Source: Shinella sp. SUS2
GTDB taxonomy: Bacteria; Pseudomonadota; Alphaproteobacteria; Rhizobiales; Rhizobiaceae
NCBI RefSeq assembly: GCF_001262505.1
Contig: NZ_KQ410748.1
Span: 1-45,043 of the forward strand
Reading direction: 5' to 3'
Length of the DNA stretch: 45,043 nucleotides
Both the position numbers and the translations under genes were made by a program. The notes beneath the pieces were generated by a model. It saw only the letters and a list, made by a program, of their open reading frames with translations. It searched no databases and was not told the DNA's origin. This document shows positions 24,140 to 32,050 of the stretch, in pieces (position 1 is the first letter of the stretch; every line of letters begins with the position of its first letter).

Positions 24140-26287
24140 TCAGGCCGCCTGTTTCTTGAGGAAGGCCACGGTCATCCCGGTCAGGACCGGAATGGCGATC
24201 AGGAGAGGAATGAAGGAGGCGGCAAGATCGTTGAAGCCGAGCGCCTTGGAAAACGTACCGCGCGCGATCGTCACGAAATAGGTCGCGGGATAGATCTGGC
24301 CGATATAGGCGCCCATGCCCTGGAGCGAGGAAACCGGATCGATGATGCCCGAATACTGAACCGCCGGGATGAGCGTGATGAGGGCCGTCCCGAAGATGGC
24401 GGCGATCTGGCTGCTGATGAAGCTCGATATCAGGAGCCCTATGCCCGTGGCGGTGACGACGTAAAGCAGGGCAGCCGCCGCGAGCGTCAGGAAGCTTCCC
24501 GTCAGCGGCACCCCGAACACGAACACCGCGAATGCTGTCAGCATGGCGAAGTTCAGCATTGCAAGGGCGACGTAAGGGAGTTGCTTGCCGATAATGAACT
24601 CGAAGCGCGTTACCGGCGTCACGTAGAAATTGACGATGGATCCGAGCTCCTTCTCGCGCACGACGCTCAAAACGGCGAGCATGGACGGGATCAGCATCAG
24701 GAGAAGCGGGATGACGGCCGGCACCATGGCGATCAGGCTGTCGACGCCGGGATTGTAGCGATATCGGAGCGCGATCTGGAACTGTCCGATCGTCGCCGCG
24801 TCGCCATAGAGTTCGCGCGCCTTCTGGGCAAGCCAGGTCTGGTGCATGCCCTGCACGTAGCCGCGGACGGTCTCGGCGCGCGACGGCGAGGCGCCGTTGA
24901 TCCAGGCGCCGATCTCCACCCTGGTGCCGCGCGAGACGTCGCGTCCAAAGCCGGGTGGAATTTCCAGCGCCAGGCTGAGCTCGCCATTGCTCATGCGCCG
25001 GTCGAGGTCATTGTAGTCGGTGATCGGCGCCTTTTCGGTGAAGTAGCGGGAACCGGCGATCTGCAGCGTGTAGTCACGGCTGATCGTCGTATCGTCGCGG
25101 TCGAGCACGGCAAAGGACAGGTTCTCGACATCCATGTTGATGCCATAGCCGATGACGAACATCAGGATGACGCTGCCGAGAATGGCAAGCGTCGCGCGGA
25201 TCGGATCGCGGCGCAGTTCCAGCGATTCGCGCTGGGTGTAGGCGAGCATTCGGCGTGGATCGAAAGCGCGACGGGCGGCGGATGGAGTTGAGGGGGGCGC
25301 CTTTGCTCCATCCGCCTCTTCACGCTGCGTGGGTCGGGGGGACGCAGGTGGAGACTGTTTTCCGATCGCTTCTTCCAGATAGGTGATGAAGGCTTCCTCG
25401 AGACTGGCTGCCGATTTCTGCTCGACGATCCTTCTCGGCGTATCGCTGACCAGCACCTTGCCGGCATGCATCAGCGAAATGCGGTCGCAAAGCTCGGCTT
25501 CGTTCATGAAATGGGTGGAGACGAAGATGGTGACGCCGTCATTGCGCGACAGGTCGGAGAGAATCTGCCAGAAGCCGTCGCGCGCGACCGGATCGACACC
25601 GGAGGTCGGCTCGTCGAGGATCAGGATGTCGGGGGCGTGGATCATCGCCACGGCGAGCGACAATCTCTGCCGGATACCCAGTGGCAGCGCGTCAGGCAAT
25701 GCGTCCATGATCGCGTTGAGATCGAACCGCGCCGCCATGTCGGCGATGCGCGCCGGGATCGTGTCCGGCGGCAGGTTGAACAGGCGGGCATGCAGGTCGA
25801 GGTTCTGGCGAACCGTAAGCTCGGAGTAGAGCGAGAAGGCCTGGCTCATATAGCCGACCTTTCGCCGCACCTCGATATCGTTCGGATCGACCTCATGCCC
25901 GAACAGCTTCGCCGTTCCTTCACTTGCCGCCAGGAGGCCGGTCAGCATTTTCATGGTGGTGGTCTTGCCGCAGCCATTCGAGCCGAGGAACCCAAAAATC
26001 TCGCCACGCGGAATCTGGAAGCTGACACTGTCGACGGCCGTGAAGTCGCCGAAGCGCATGGTCAGATGCTGGGCCTCGATCGCAAACTCCGTTTCTCCCT
26101 TATCGGGCCTCGGCGGTATGACGACCTCATGGTGACCCTGCCGCTTTTCTTGCGGCAGAAGAGCGACGAAGGCGGCGTCGAGATTGGCGGCTCCGGTGCG
26201 CGACAGCAGTTCGGCGGGCGTTCCTGTCGCAAGCACCTGCCCGGCATCCATCGCAACGAGCCAGTCGAAGCGCTCGGCTTCTTCCAT
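24140..26287 (-). CDS. RbbA-like ABC ATPase/permease, C-terminal part after in-frame TAG
   Basis: A 715-residue remainder of a normally single protein of about 930 residues. It has the tail of ATPase domain 1 (MEEAERFDW onward), a complete ATPase domain 2 (Walker A GSNGCGKTT, signature LGIRQRLSL, Walker B ILILDEPTSGVDP, H-loop VSTHFMNEAE) and an ABC-2 permease domain (about 350-715). Its ATG at 26287 directly follows the TAG at 26288-26290 in the same frame. Re-initiation could make it as a separate chain, but no independent ribosome site is visible. A functional exporter would need either re-initiation or readthrough. Confidence 0.8.
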   Translation of the reverse strand: MEEAERFDWLVAMDAGQVLATGTPAELLSRTGAANLDAAFVALLPQEKRQGHHEVVIPPRPDKGETEFAIEAQHLTMRFGDFTAVDSVSFQIPRGEIFGFLGSNGCGKTTTMKMLTGLLAASEGTAKLFGHEVDPNDIEVRRKVGYMSQAFSLYSELTVRQNLDLHARLFNLPPDTIPARIADMAARFDLNAIMDALPDALPLGIRQRLSLAVAMIHAPDILILDEPTSGVDPVARDGFWQILSDLSRNDGVTIFVSTHFMNEAELCDRISLMHAGKVLVSDTPRRIVEQKSAASLEEAFITYLEEAIGKQSPPASPRPTQREEADGAKAPPSTPSAARRAFDPRRMLAYTQRESLELRRDPIRATLAILGSVILMFVIGYGINMDVENLSFAVLDRDDTTISRDYTLQIAGSRYFTEKAPITDYNDLDRRMSNGELSLALEIPPGFGRDVSRGTRVEIGAWINGASPSRAETVRGYVQGMHQTWLAQKARELYGDAATIGQFQIALRYRYNPGVDSLIAMVPAVIPLLLMLIPSMLAVLSVVREKELGSIVNFYVTPVTRFEFIIGKQLPYVALAMLNFAMLTAFAVFVFGVPLTGSFLTLAAAALLYVVTATGIGLLISSFISSQIAAIFGTALITLIPAVQYSGIIDPVSSLQGMGAYIGQIYPATYFVTIARGTFSKALGFNDLAASFIPLLIAIPVLTGMTVAFLKKQAA

Positions 26288-26926
26288 CTAGGCGGTCGCG
26301 ACGATCACGCTCATTCCCGGGCGTTCGCCCCTTATATCGTCGATCAGTTCCCAGAACTGCCGGCGCGACAGAGGATCGACGCCCGTCGTTGGTTCGTCGA
26401 GGATGAGAAGATCGGGATCGTGGATCAGCGCGCAGCACAGACCGACCTTCTGCTTCATGCCGCCCGAAAGTTTCCCCGCGGGGCGGTCTGGAAAGGGAGC
26501 AAGGCCCGTGCGCTCGAGCAGATCGTTGATGCGGCGCTGGCGCTCCTGCCTGTCCTGGCCGAACAGGCGGCCGAAAAAATCGATGTTTTCGAATACCGAA
26601 AGCGTTGGATAGAGGTTCTTGCCAAGCCCCTGCGGCATGTAGGCGATCCGCGGGCAGGTCTGATTGCGATGCTTCGTGTCGGCAATGTCGCCGCCCAGAA
26701 CCTCGACCCGCCCCTGCTGGACCGCGCGGGCACCGGCGATCAGGCTGAGGAGGCTCGACTTGCCAACGCCATCGGGACCGATCAGGCCGACCATGATGCC
26801 GGGCGGAATATCGAGGCTCACATCGTCAAGCGCTCTCGTCTTGCCATAGGACAATCCGACACGCGCCAGGCTCGCGACCGGTGCGGCCCGTGTGTTGTCG
26901 TTCGAGCCATCGGGCGCTTTCGTCAT
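26288..26926 (-). CDS. RbbA-like ABC ATPase, N-terminal part ending at premature TAG
   Basis: 212 residues forming most of ATPase domain 1: Walker A GPDGVGKSS, Q-loop, signature LSGGMKQK and Walker B LLILDEPTTGVDP. It stops at TAG (26288-26290), right after VIVATA, where I would expect a Tyr codon followed by MEEAERF in the family. A single TAC or TAT to TAG change explains it. The ATG at 26926 overlaps the HlyD stop (ATGA). The gene order HlyD, RbbA, YhhJ matches E. coli yhiI-rbbA-yhhJ. The gene may be a recent pseudogene or carry a sequencing error. Confidence 0.8.
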   Translation of the reverse strand: MTKAPDGSNDNTRAAPVASLARVGLSYGKTRALDDVSLDIPPGIMVGLIGPDGVGKSSLLSLIAGARAVQQGRVEVLGGDIADTKHRNQTCPRIAYMPQGLGKNLYPTLSVFENIDFFGRLFGQDRQERQRRINDLLERTGLAPFPDRPAGKLSGGMKQKVGLCCALIHDPDLLILDEPTTGVDPLSRRQFWELIDDIRGERPGMSVIVATA

Positions 26927-27993
26927 TGCACAAGCGCCCTCGTCAGGTGTTCCGGCCACTCGGCATCAGGATCGACACGAACATAAGCCATGCCCGGAAG
27001 TCCGGTCTTGACCTGCTGGATGTATTTGCGAAGCAGGTCCGGCGAGACTTTCGCCTTGACCCTGAACATCAGCTTCTGCCGCTCTTCCTCCGTCTCCACG
27101 GTCTTAGGGGTAAACTGGGCGACATCGGCAACGAAGCTGACACTGGCTGGAATAACGACCTGCGGCGCCGCGTCGAGGACGAGCCGCACTTCGGAACCGA
27201 TCGCAATGCGCCCGGCCTGGGCGGTCGGGAGAAAGAAGGTCATGTAGACGTCGCTGAGGTCGACGATGTTCAGGACGCGCCCACCCGGAGACAGGACCTC
27301 TCCGGGCTGCGCGACCCGGTACTGCACGCGCCCCTCGCGCGGTGACCGCAGCGTGGTGTCGTTGATATCGGCAGTTATGCTTTCGATTGCCGCCTTGGCA
27401 GCGACAACGGCGGCCTCGGCATCGATGATTTGCGCCTTTGCCGCGCCGATGGCCGCGTCCGAAGCGGAATGCGACGCCCTCGCAGCGGCAACGGCCGCAC
27501 GCGTCCGTTGAGCGGTCGCCCGGTCATCATCGAGGACCTGCTGCGAGGTGGTGTTGGTCCTGATCAACTGTTCCGTGCGGGCAAGTTTTCGGTCCGCGGC
27601 GTCCAGCTCGGCCTCGCGCTGACCGATCACGGCGGCGGCGGCTTCTTTTTCTGCCTCGCGCTGGGCAAGCAGGCTCCTGGCCGTATCGATGCTGATGACC
27701 GCGCGCTGCAGCGACGCTTCGGCCTGCCGGCGTTGCGCCACAAGCTGGTCGGTGTCCATCTGCGCCAGAACCTGTCCTGCCGTGACGAGTACGCCTTCGT
27801 CGGCGAAGATGTCCTTGATCCGACCGGCCGTCCTTGCGGAAATGTCGATTTCCGTCGCCTCGATCCGGCCGTTGCCGGCGACGATCCCGGCCGGCAGCCC
27901 CGAACCGTCATACATCCGCCAACCATAATAGCCGCCGGCGATCACGCCGGCTGCCAAAACCGCCAGGATCCATTTTCTCGCTGACTTCACCAT
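26923..27993 (-). CDS. HlyD-family periplasmic adaptor (YhiI-like)
   Basis: A 356-residue membrane fusion protein. It has a short cytoplasmic tail, one transmembrane helix (WILAVLAAGVIAGGYYGW), a biotinyl-lipoyl-like domain (GNGRIEATEIDISARTAG), a long Ala/Glu/Arg-rich coiled coil (about 85-205), and a barrel domain. I chose the ATG at 27993, which precedes the basic N-terminus; the frame is open to 28023. It is the first gene of the exporter run and stops inside the RbbA start. No clear promoter was found in the 269 bases before it. Confidence 0.9.
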   Translation of the reverse strand: MVKSARKWILAVLAAGVIAGGYYGWRMYDGSGLPAGIVAGNGRIEATEIDISARTAGRIKDIFADEGVLVTAGQVLAQMDTDQLVAQRRQAEASLQRAVISIDTARSLLAQREAEKEAAAAVIGQREAELDAADRKLARTEQLIRTNTTSQQVLDDDRATAQRTRAAVAAARASHSASDAAIGAAKAQIIDAEAAVVAAKAAIESITADINDTTLRSPREGRVQYRVAQPGEVLSPGGRVLNIVDLSDVYMTFFLPTAQAGRIAIGSEVRLVLDAAPQVVIPASVSFVADVAQFTPKTVETEEERQKLMFRVKAKVSPDLLRKYIQQVKTGLPGMAYVRVDPDAEWPEHLTRALVQ

Positions 27994-28262
27994 TGCGTCC
28001 ACCCCGCGGTTTTTCGGTTGCAAAAAAGTATCTGAAGTTGGGTGGGCGCCGATTTGCGACGTCGCGAGACGTTGTCCGCCATGAAGTCCTGCCGTGTGTA
28101 TAAAGAGGGGCGTGGCCGATCACGACTGCCCCGTCGTTGAAAGAATTTATGCTGCGGGCGATCTGCAATCAGGGCCTATATCCCCTCCTGCCCCTTCATC
28201 CCCCGCGCGAGTGTCCGGCCCCCTCGCACCACGCGCTCTGCGCAGCGATCGCGCGCTCCGGA

Positions 28263-28577
28263 TCATGCCTCGGGTTTGAGATCAGCCATGCCCCGTTCGA
28301 AGATGCGCCTGCCCTCATCCGCCCATCCGGCCAGGACCTTGCGGACGTGATCGCCGTGAGCGGCCATCATCTCGGCGGGCTGGTCGATGGTCGATAACTG
28401 GTGCAGATAATCTGCCTGCTGCTGGAGCAGCCGCGCCGTAGCATCGAGGCCTGCGCGATACAGCCCGGAATAGAATTTGACGGGCACCGACGAGGCCGCC
28501 TTCACGAAATCGAATGAATTCATTCCCAAACCAGACCCGGTTGAATTGGAAGAAGACGTCTCCTTGCCAGCATCCAT
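28263..28577 (-). CDS. Phasin family protein (small)
   Basis: About 104 residues with a Ser/Thr-rich, disordered N-terminus and an amphipathic helical phasin domain (NSFDFVKAASSVPVKFYSG to the end). Phasins coat PHB granules and control their number and size. The ATG at 28577 (MDAGKE) is preferred over 28637 because the phasin similarity starts after it and a GGAG lies upstream. It is separated from the other PHB genes by gltS, adhP and the tetR region, but carries the strongest operator pair of the window. Confidence 0.85.
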   Translation of the reverse strand: MDAGKETSSSNSTGSGLGMNSFDFVKAASSVPVKFYSGLYRAGLDATARLLQQQADYLHQLSTIDQPAEMMAAHGDHVRKVLAGWADEGRRIFERGMADLKPEA

Positions 28578-28652
28578 AGCCACGTGCTCCGATGATTTCT
28601 TTGCCAGATGCAACAACAGGGCTGCATGTCGAAGCACAAGCGTTGCGGCCGC

Positions 28653-28692
28653 ATATCATCAAACGATGACCTTTTTGTCAACAAGTGATGAC
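28653..28692 (-). promoter_or_regulatory. Phasin promoter with two regulon palindromes
   Basis: ATCATC-AAAC-GATGAC (28655-28670) and GTCAAC-AAGT-GATGAC (28677-28692), centres 22 bp apart. On the minus strand a good promoter, TTGACA (28676-28681), 17 bp, TGATAT (28653-28658), is covered entirely: the first palindrome spans the -10 side and the second the -35. This arrangement is what a dimeric repressor would produce. Confidence 0.72.
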
Positions 28693-28817
28693 GCAATTGG
28701 CAGTATCCACCAGCAGCCCGCTTCGACATAGCCAAGCAGGTCTGGATCGAAGATTGCAACGACAAGCGATCGAAGGCCGCCGCATGCCCCGTGCTGGCGC
28801 GGCGTCCCAACAAAGAG

Positions 28818-30014
28818 TCAGCCGACAAAAGCCGAGATGATCAGCGCGTTGACGATGTCGATGAAGAAGCCGCAAACGAGCGGAACGATGATGAACGCCC
28901 GGTGGGCGGCCCCGTGCTGCTGCGTGACAGCCGTCATGTTTGCGATCGCGGTGGCCGTCGATCCAAGCGTGATGCCGCCGAAACCGGCCGATATGACGGC
29001 CGCTTCGTAGTCGCGGCCCATGAGGCGAAACACGACGGTGATGGTGAACAGCACGGTCAGGGCGATCTGGATCGCAAGCGCTGCGGTGATGAAGACAAGG
29101 ACGCCGTCGAGCTGCCACAGTTGCAGTCCCATCAGCGCCATCGTCAGGAACAGGCCGAGCGCCAGATCGGACACCAGCGCCAGCCCATCCTCGACGCCTG
29201 GCCAGATCCGCCGCACCGTTGCACCGACGGCGAGCGGCATAAGATTGCGGATCAGGATGCCTGCGGCCAGGCAACTGACGAAGGTCGGGACGGTCAAGCC
29301 GCTCAGTGCGACCAGCTTCTCGATACCGAACCCGAGCATGAGCGCGACGTTCAGCGCCAGGATGGCCCAGAGGACGCAGAAATAATCCAGCCTGGTCTGC
29401 GCCTGCTCGAACGGCGCGCCGATGTCGGAGTCGCCATCCTGGTTGCCGGCGATCCGGTGGCGCTTCATCAGGTAGGCGGCGATCGGCCCGCCGATAATGC
29501 AGGCGGCGATGAGCCCGACGGTGTTGGCGGCAATCCCGAGCTCCAGCGCGTTCTCGATCCCGAGCCGCTGCGTGAAAATCGGCGCCCAGGCGAGCGTGGT
29601 TCCGATGCCTCCCGTCAGCGAGATCGATCCGACCATCAGACCGGCTTTCGGCTCGAGCCCGAACAGGGACGCAAGCGACAGGCCCGCGAAATTCTGCAAC
29701 AGCATGAAGACGATGGCGAGCGCAAGCAGGACCGCCAGCGGCTTGCCTCCGGCCAGAAGGCTCCGCACATCAGCCTTGAGGCCAATGCCGGCAAAGAACA
29801 GCAGCAGCAGAAAGTCGCGCATGCCCAGTTCGAAGACGATCTTCTCGCCGGTAAAGGCAAAAACAAGTGCGACGGCTGCCGTGCAAAGCAGGCCGCCGAC
29901 AACCGGCTCCGGGATCGCATAGCGGCGCAGGACCACGGCGTTCATGGTGACGATTTTGCCGGCGAGAAGCAGGATCACTGCGATCGTGAAGGACAAAAAG
30001 GCGTCGACCTGCAT
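28818..30014 (-). CDS. gltS: Sodium/glutamate symporter
   Basis: A 398-residue inner-membrane transporter of the GltS family with about ten to twelve hydrophobic segments in two inverted halves. The pore-loop motifs are GSISLTGGIGTTLAWAP in the first half and AGFGGITLGSTATAIANMT in the second. It imports glutamate with sodium. The length is normal. It lies between the phasin and alcohol dehydrogenase genes on the same strand, 70 bp after the latter, and may be co-transcribed with it. I see no direct link to PHB. Confidence 0.93.
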   Translation of the reverse strand: MQVDAFLSFTIAVILLLAGKIVTMNAVVLRRYAIPEPVVGGLLCTAAVALVFAFTGEKIVFELGMRDFLLLLFFAGIGLKADVRSLLAGGKPLAVLLALAIVFMLLQNFAGLSLASLFGLEPKAGLMVGSISLTGGIGTTLAWAPIFTQRLGIENALELGIAANTVGLIAACIIGGPIAAYLMKRHRIAGNQDGDSDIGAPFEQAQTRLDYFCVLWAILALNVALMLGFGIEKLVALSGLTVPTFVSCLAAGILIRNLMPLAVGATVRRIWPGVEDGLALVSDLALGLFLTMALMGLQLWQLDGVLVFITAALAIQIALTVLFTITVVFRLMGRDYEAAVISAGFGGITLGSTATAIANMTAVTQQHGAAHRAFIIVPLVCGFFIDIVNALIISAFVG

Positions 30015-30084
30015 CGATCACCATCCGGCTCGCCACGAAAGATCGAGGCCCGCGCCGCCCCTGTCGGTCATGCCGCGCAAATGG

Positions 30085-31113
30085 CTAGCCCTCGAAATCG
30101 AGCACGACACGGCCCTGGATGTCACCCTTGTGCATTCGGGCGAACACGTCATTGATATTGTCGAGGGTTTCTGTCTCGACCGTCGCCTTGACCTTGCCTT
30201 GGCCGGCAAAATCGAGCGCCTCCTGCAGGTCGAGCCGGGTGCCGACGATGGAGCCGCGGATCGTGACGCCGTTGAGCACCGTGTCGAAGATCGACAGCGG
30301 AAAATCGCCGGGCGGAAGGCCGTTGAGCGACAAGGTGCCGCCGCGCCCGACCATGCCAAGCGCCTGCTCGAATGCCTTGGGCGACACGGCGGTGACGAGG
30401 ACGCCCTGGGCCCCGCCGATTTCCTTGCGAACGAAAGCGACAGCGTCTTCGCTGCGTGCATTGACGGCAAGCGATGCCCCCAGGCGCTTGGCCAGATCGA
30501 GCTTGGCGTCATCGACATCGACGGCCAGCACATTGAGACCCATGGCCCTTGCATACTGGACGGCGAGGTGTCCAAGCCCGCCAATACCGGAGATGACGAC
30601 CCAGTCACCCGGTTTCGTGTCGGTGACTTTCAGACCCTTGTAGACAGTGACGCCGGCGCAAAGGATCGGCGCGATATCGACGAAGGAGACATTGTCCGGC
30701 AGGTGACCGACATAGTCGGGGTCGGCGATGACATATTCCGCGAAGCTTCCATTCACCGAATAGCCGGTGTTCTGTTGTTCCTCGCAGAGCGTCTCCCACC
30801 CGCCCAGGCAATGCCGGCAATGGCCGCAGGCGCTGTAAAGCCATGGCACGCCGACCCGGTCACCTTCCCTGACATGCTTTACGCCTGACCCGACCGCAAC
30901 GACATGGCCCACGCCTTCGTGTCCTGGGATGAAAGGTGGCTTCGGCTTGACCGGCCAATCCCCTTCGGCCGCATGCAGGTCGGTGTGGCAGACGCCGGCG
31001 GCGGCGACCTTGACGAGAATCTGACCGACGCCAGGCGTCGGCACCGCCGTTTCCTCGATGACGAGCGGTTTTCCAAACTCCCGGACCACCGCAGCCTTCA
31101 TTGTCCTGTTCAT
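30085..31113 (-). CDS. adhP: Zinc-dependent alcohol dehydrogenase (AdhP-type)
   Basis: A 342-residue medium-chain dehydrogenase that interconverts ethanol (and similar alcohols) and aldehyde with NAD. Catalytic zinc region GVCHTDLHAAEGDWP, structural zinc cysteines CGHCRHCLGGWETLC, and the NAD-binding motif GIGGLGHLAVQYA are all intact. I chose the ATG at 31113 because AAGGAG lies 6 bases upstream; the frame is open to 31236 but that part is non-homologous. It could reoxidise NADH under oxygen limitation, fitting the phosphoketolase genes. Confidence 0.93.
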   Translation of the reverse strand: MNRTMKAAVVREFGKPLVIEETAVPTPGVGQILVKVAAAGVCHTDLHAAEGDWPVKPKPPFIPGHEGVGHVVAVGSGVKHVREGDRVGVPWLYSACGHCRHCLGGWETLCEEQQNTGYSVNGSFAEYVIADPDYVGHLPDNVSFVDIAPILCAGVTVYKGLKVTDTKPGDWVVISGIGGLGHLAVQYARAMGLNVLAVDVDDAKLDLAKRLGASLAVNARSEDAVAFVRKEIGGAQGVLVTAVSPKAFEQALGMVGRGGTLSLNGLPPGDFPLSIFDTVLNGVTIRGSIVGTRLDLQEALDFAGQGKVKATVETETLDNINDVFARMHKGDIQGRVVLDFEG

Positions 31114-31362
31114 GCTGTTCTCCTTCACCATGGATACGCCGGGCGCCGTCAATCGAGTGCCGCGCTGTCGAAATTCGTATGGCGCCGGGCACTCGACCTG
31201 CGATCGTGACGGAAAGACGATCGAACCGCACGGCATCCTTGTTTTGTCGTTACCGCCCCTATACAGCCGGGCCGCTTGGCCTGAGTGGCGATACCCTCAA
31301 CAATTCTTCGCCGGAGAGTTGGCGGGGCAGCATTCGCCAGACAATCCAAAGGAGCAACCTTA

Positions 31363-31402
31363 GTCATCAATCGTTGACTGATGTATTCTATGAAGCTAAA
31401 CC
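31363..31402 (+). promoter_or_regulatory. tetR-phaC promoter with regulon palindrome
   Basis: The palindrome GTCATC-AATC-GTTGAC (31363-31378) overlaps a -35 TTGACT (31374-31379); TAAACC (31397-31402) follows after 17 bp. It is 58 bp before the tetR ATG, so TetR would regulate itself. The rest of the 31114-31435 gap, including the adhP upstream side, shows no other clear site. Confidence 0.68.
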
Positions 31403-31435
31403 TGACAACCAGTCAAGAGGCCGCTAGGAGAAACA

Positions 31436-32050
31436 ATGCCCAATCGAGTGATCAGCCCGGACGCCAGCGACACGACGCGCGACCGCATCCTGAAGGCCGC
31501 CATCCTTCGCTTTTTGACCCATTCCTATGACGATACCGGCCTTCGCGACATCGCCGCCGATGTCGGGGTGGACATGGCCTATGTCCATCGCTCCTTCGGA
31601 TCCAAGGAGAAGCTGTTCTACGAAGCGGTAAAAGAGAGCGGCAAGCCCGAGCAACTCTTCGCCGAGGACGACGGCTGCCTGCCCTCCATTCTGGCGAAGC
31701 AGATCCTGTCACGGAAGGGCCCCAACGAGATTGGCGCACTCGATATCGTGGTCCAGTCGTTCGGCAGCCAGGCAGCCTCGCGCGTGCTCAACGAATTCCT
31801 GGAGGAGGATTTCGTTGCACCCCTGATCGGCAAGCTCCCGTCGGTACCGAGAAGGCGTGCCGCGCTGGTCGCAGCATTTCTGGCGGGTGTCGGTATTCTC
31901 AAGGACGTGATCAAAGCCGAGCCCCTGCTGGAAGGCGAGCGCAATGCTCTGGAAGAGGATGTCAAGCAGGTGATCGCCACGCTGCTCGAGGTCGAGGTAC
32001 GGGACTGCGACTCTCCTCGCGAACATGTCCCGCACGAGACGCGCCGCTGA
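31436..32050 (+). CDS. TetR/AcrR-family regulator, candidate regulon repressor
   Basis: A 204-residue regulator with an N-terminal helix-turn-helix (about 15-65: TRDRILKAAILRFLTHSYD, then TGLRDIAADVGVDMAYVHRSFGSKEKL) and an all-helical ligand domain. The ATG at 31436 has an AGGAG ribosome site. Its stop overlaps the phaC start as TGATG. TetR dimers bind palindromes of about 15-20 bp, and the gene's own promoter holds the 16-bp palindrome found before eight transcription units in the window. It is my leading candidate for the factor; this is inference. An acyl-CoA ligand would be plausible. Confidence 0.88.
   Translation: MPNRVISPDASDTTRDRILKAAILRFLTHSYDDTGLRDIAADVGVDMAYVHRSFGSKEKLFYEAVKESGKPEQLFAEDDGCLPSILAKQILSRKGPNEIGALDIVVQSFGSQAASRVLNEFLEEDFVAPLIGKLPSVPRRRAALVAAFLAGVGILKDVIKAEPLLEGERNALEEDVKQVIATLLEVEVRDCDSPREHVPHETRR

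Noticed and set aside
23381..25291. A 636-codon + strand frame rich in Arg, Asp and His
   Set aside because: Antisense to the YhhJ and RbbA-like genes, with no ribosome site or domain.
28791..30155. A 454-codon + strand frame
   Set aside because: Antisense to gltS, which is complete and in family register.
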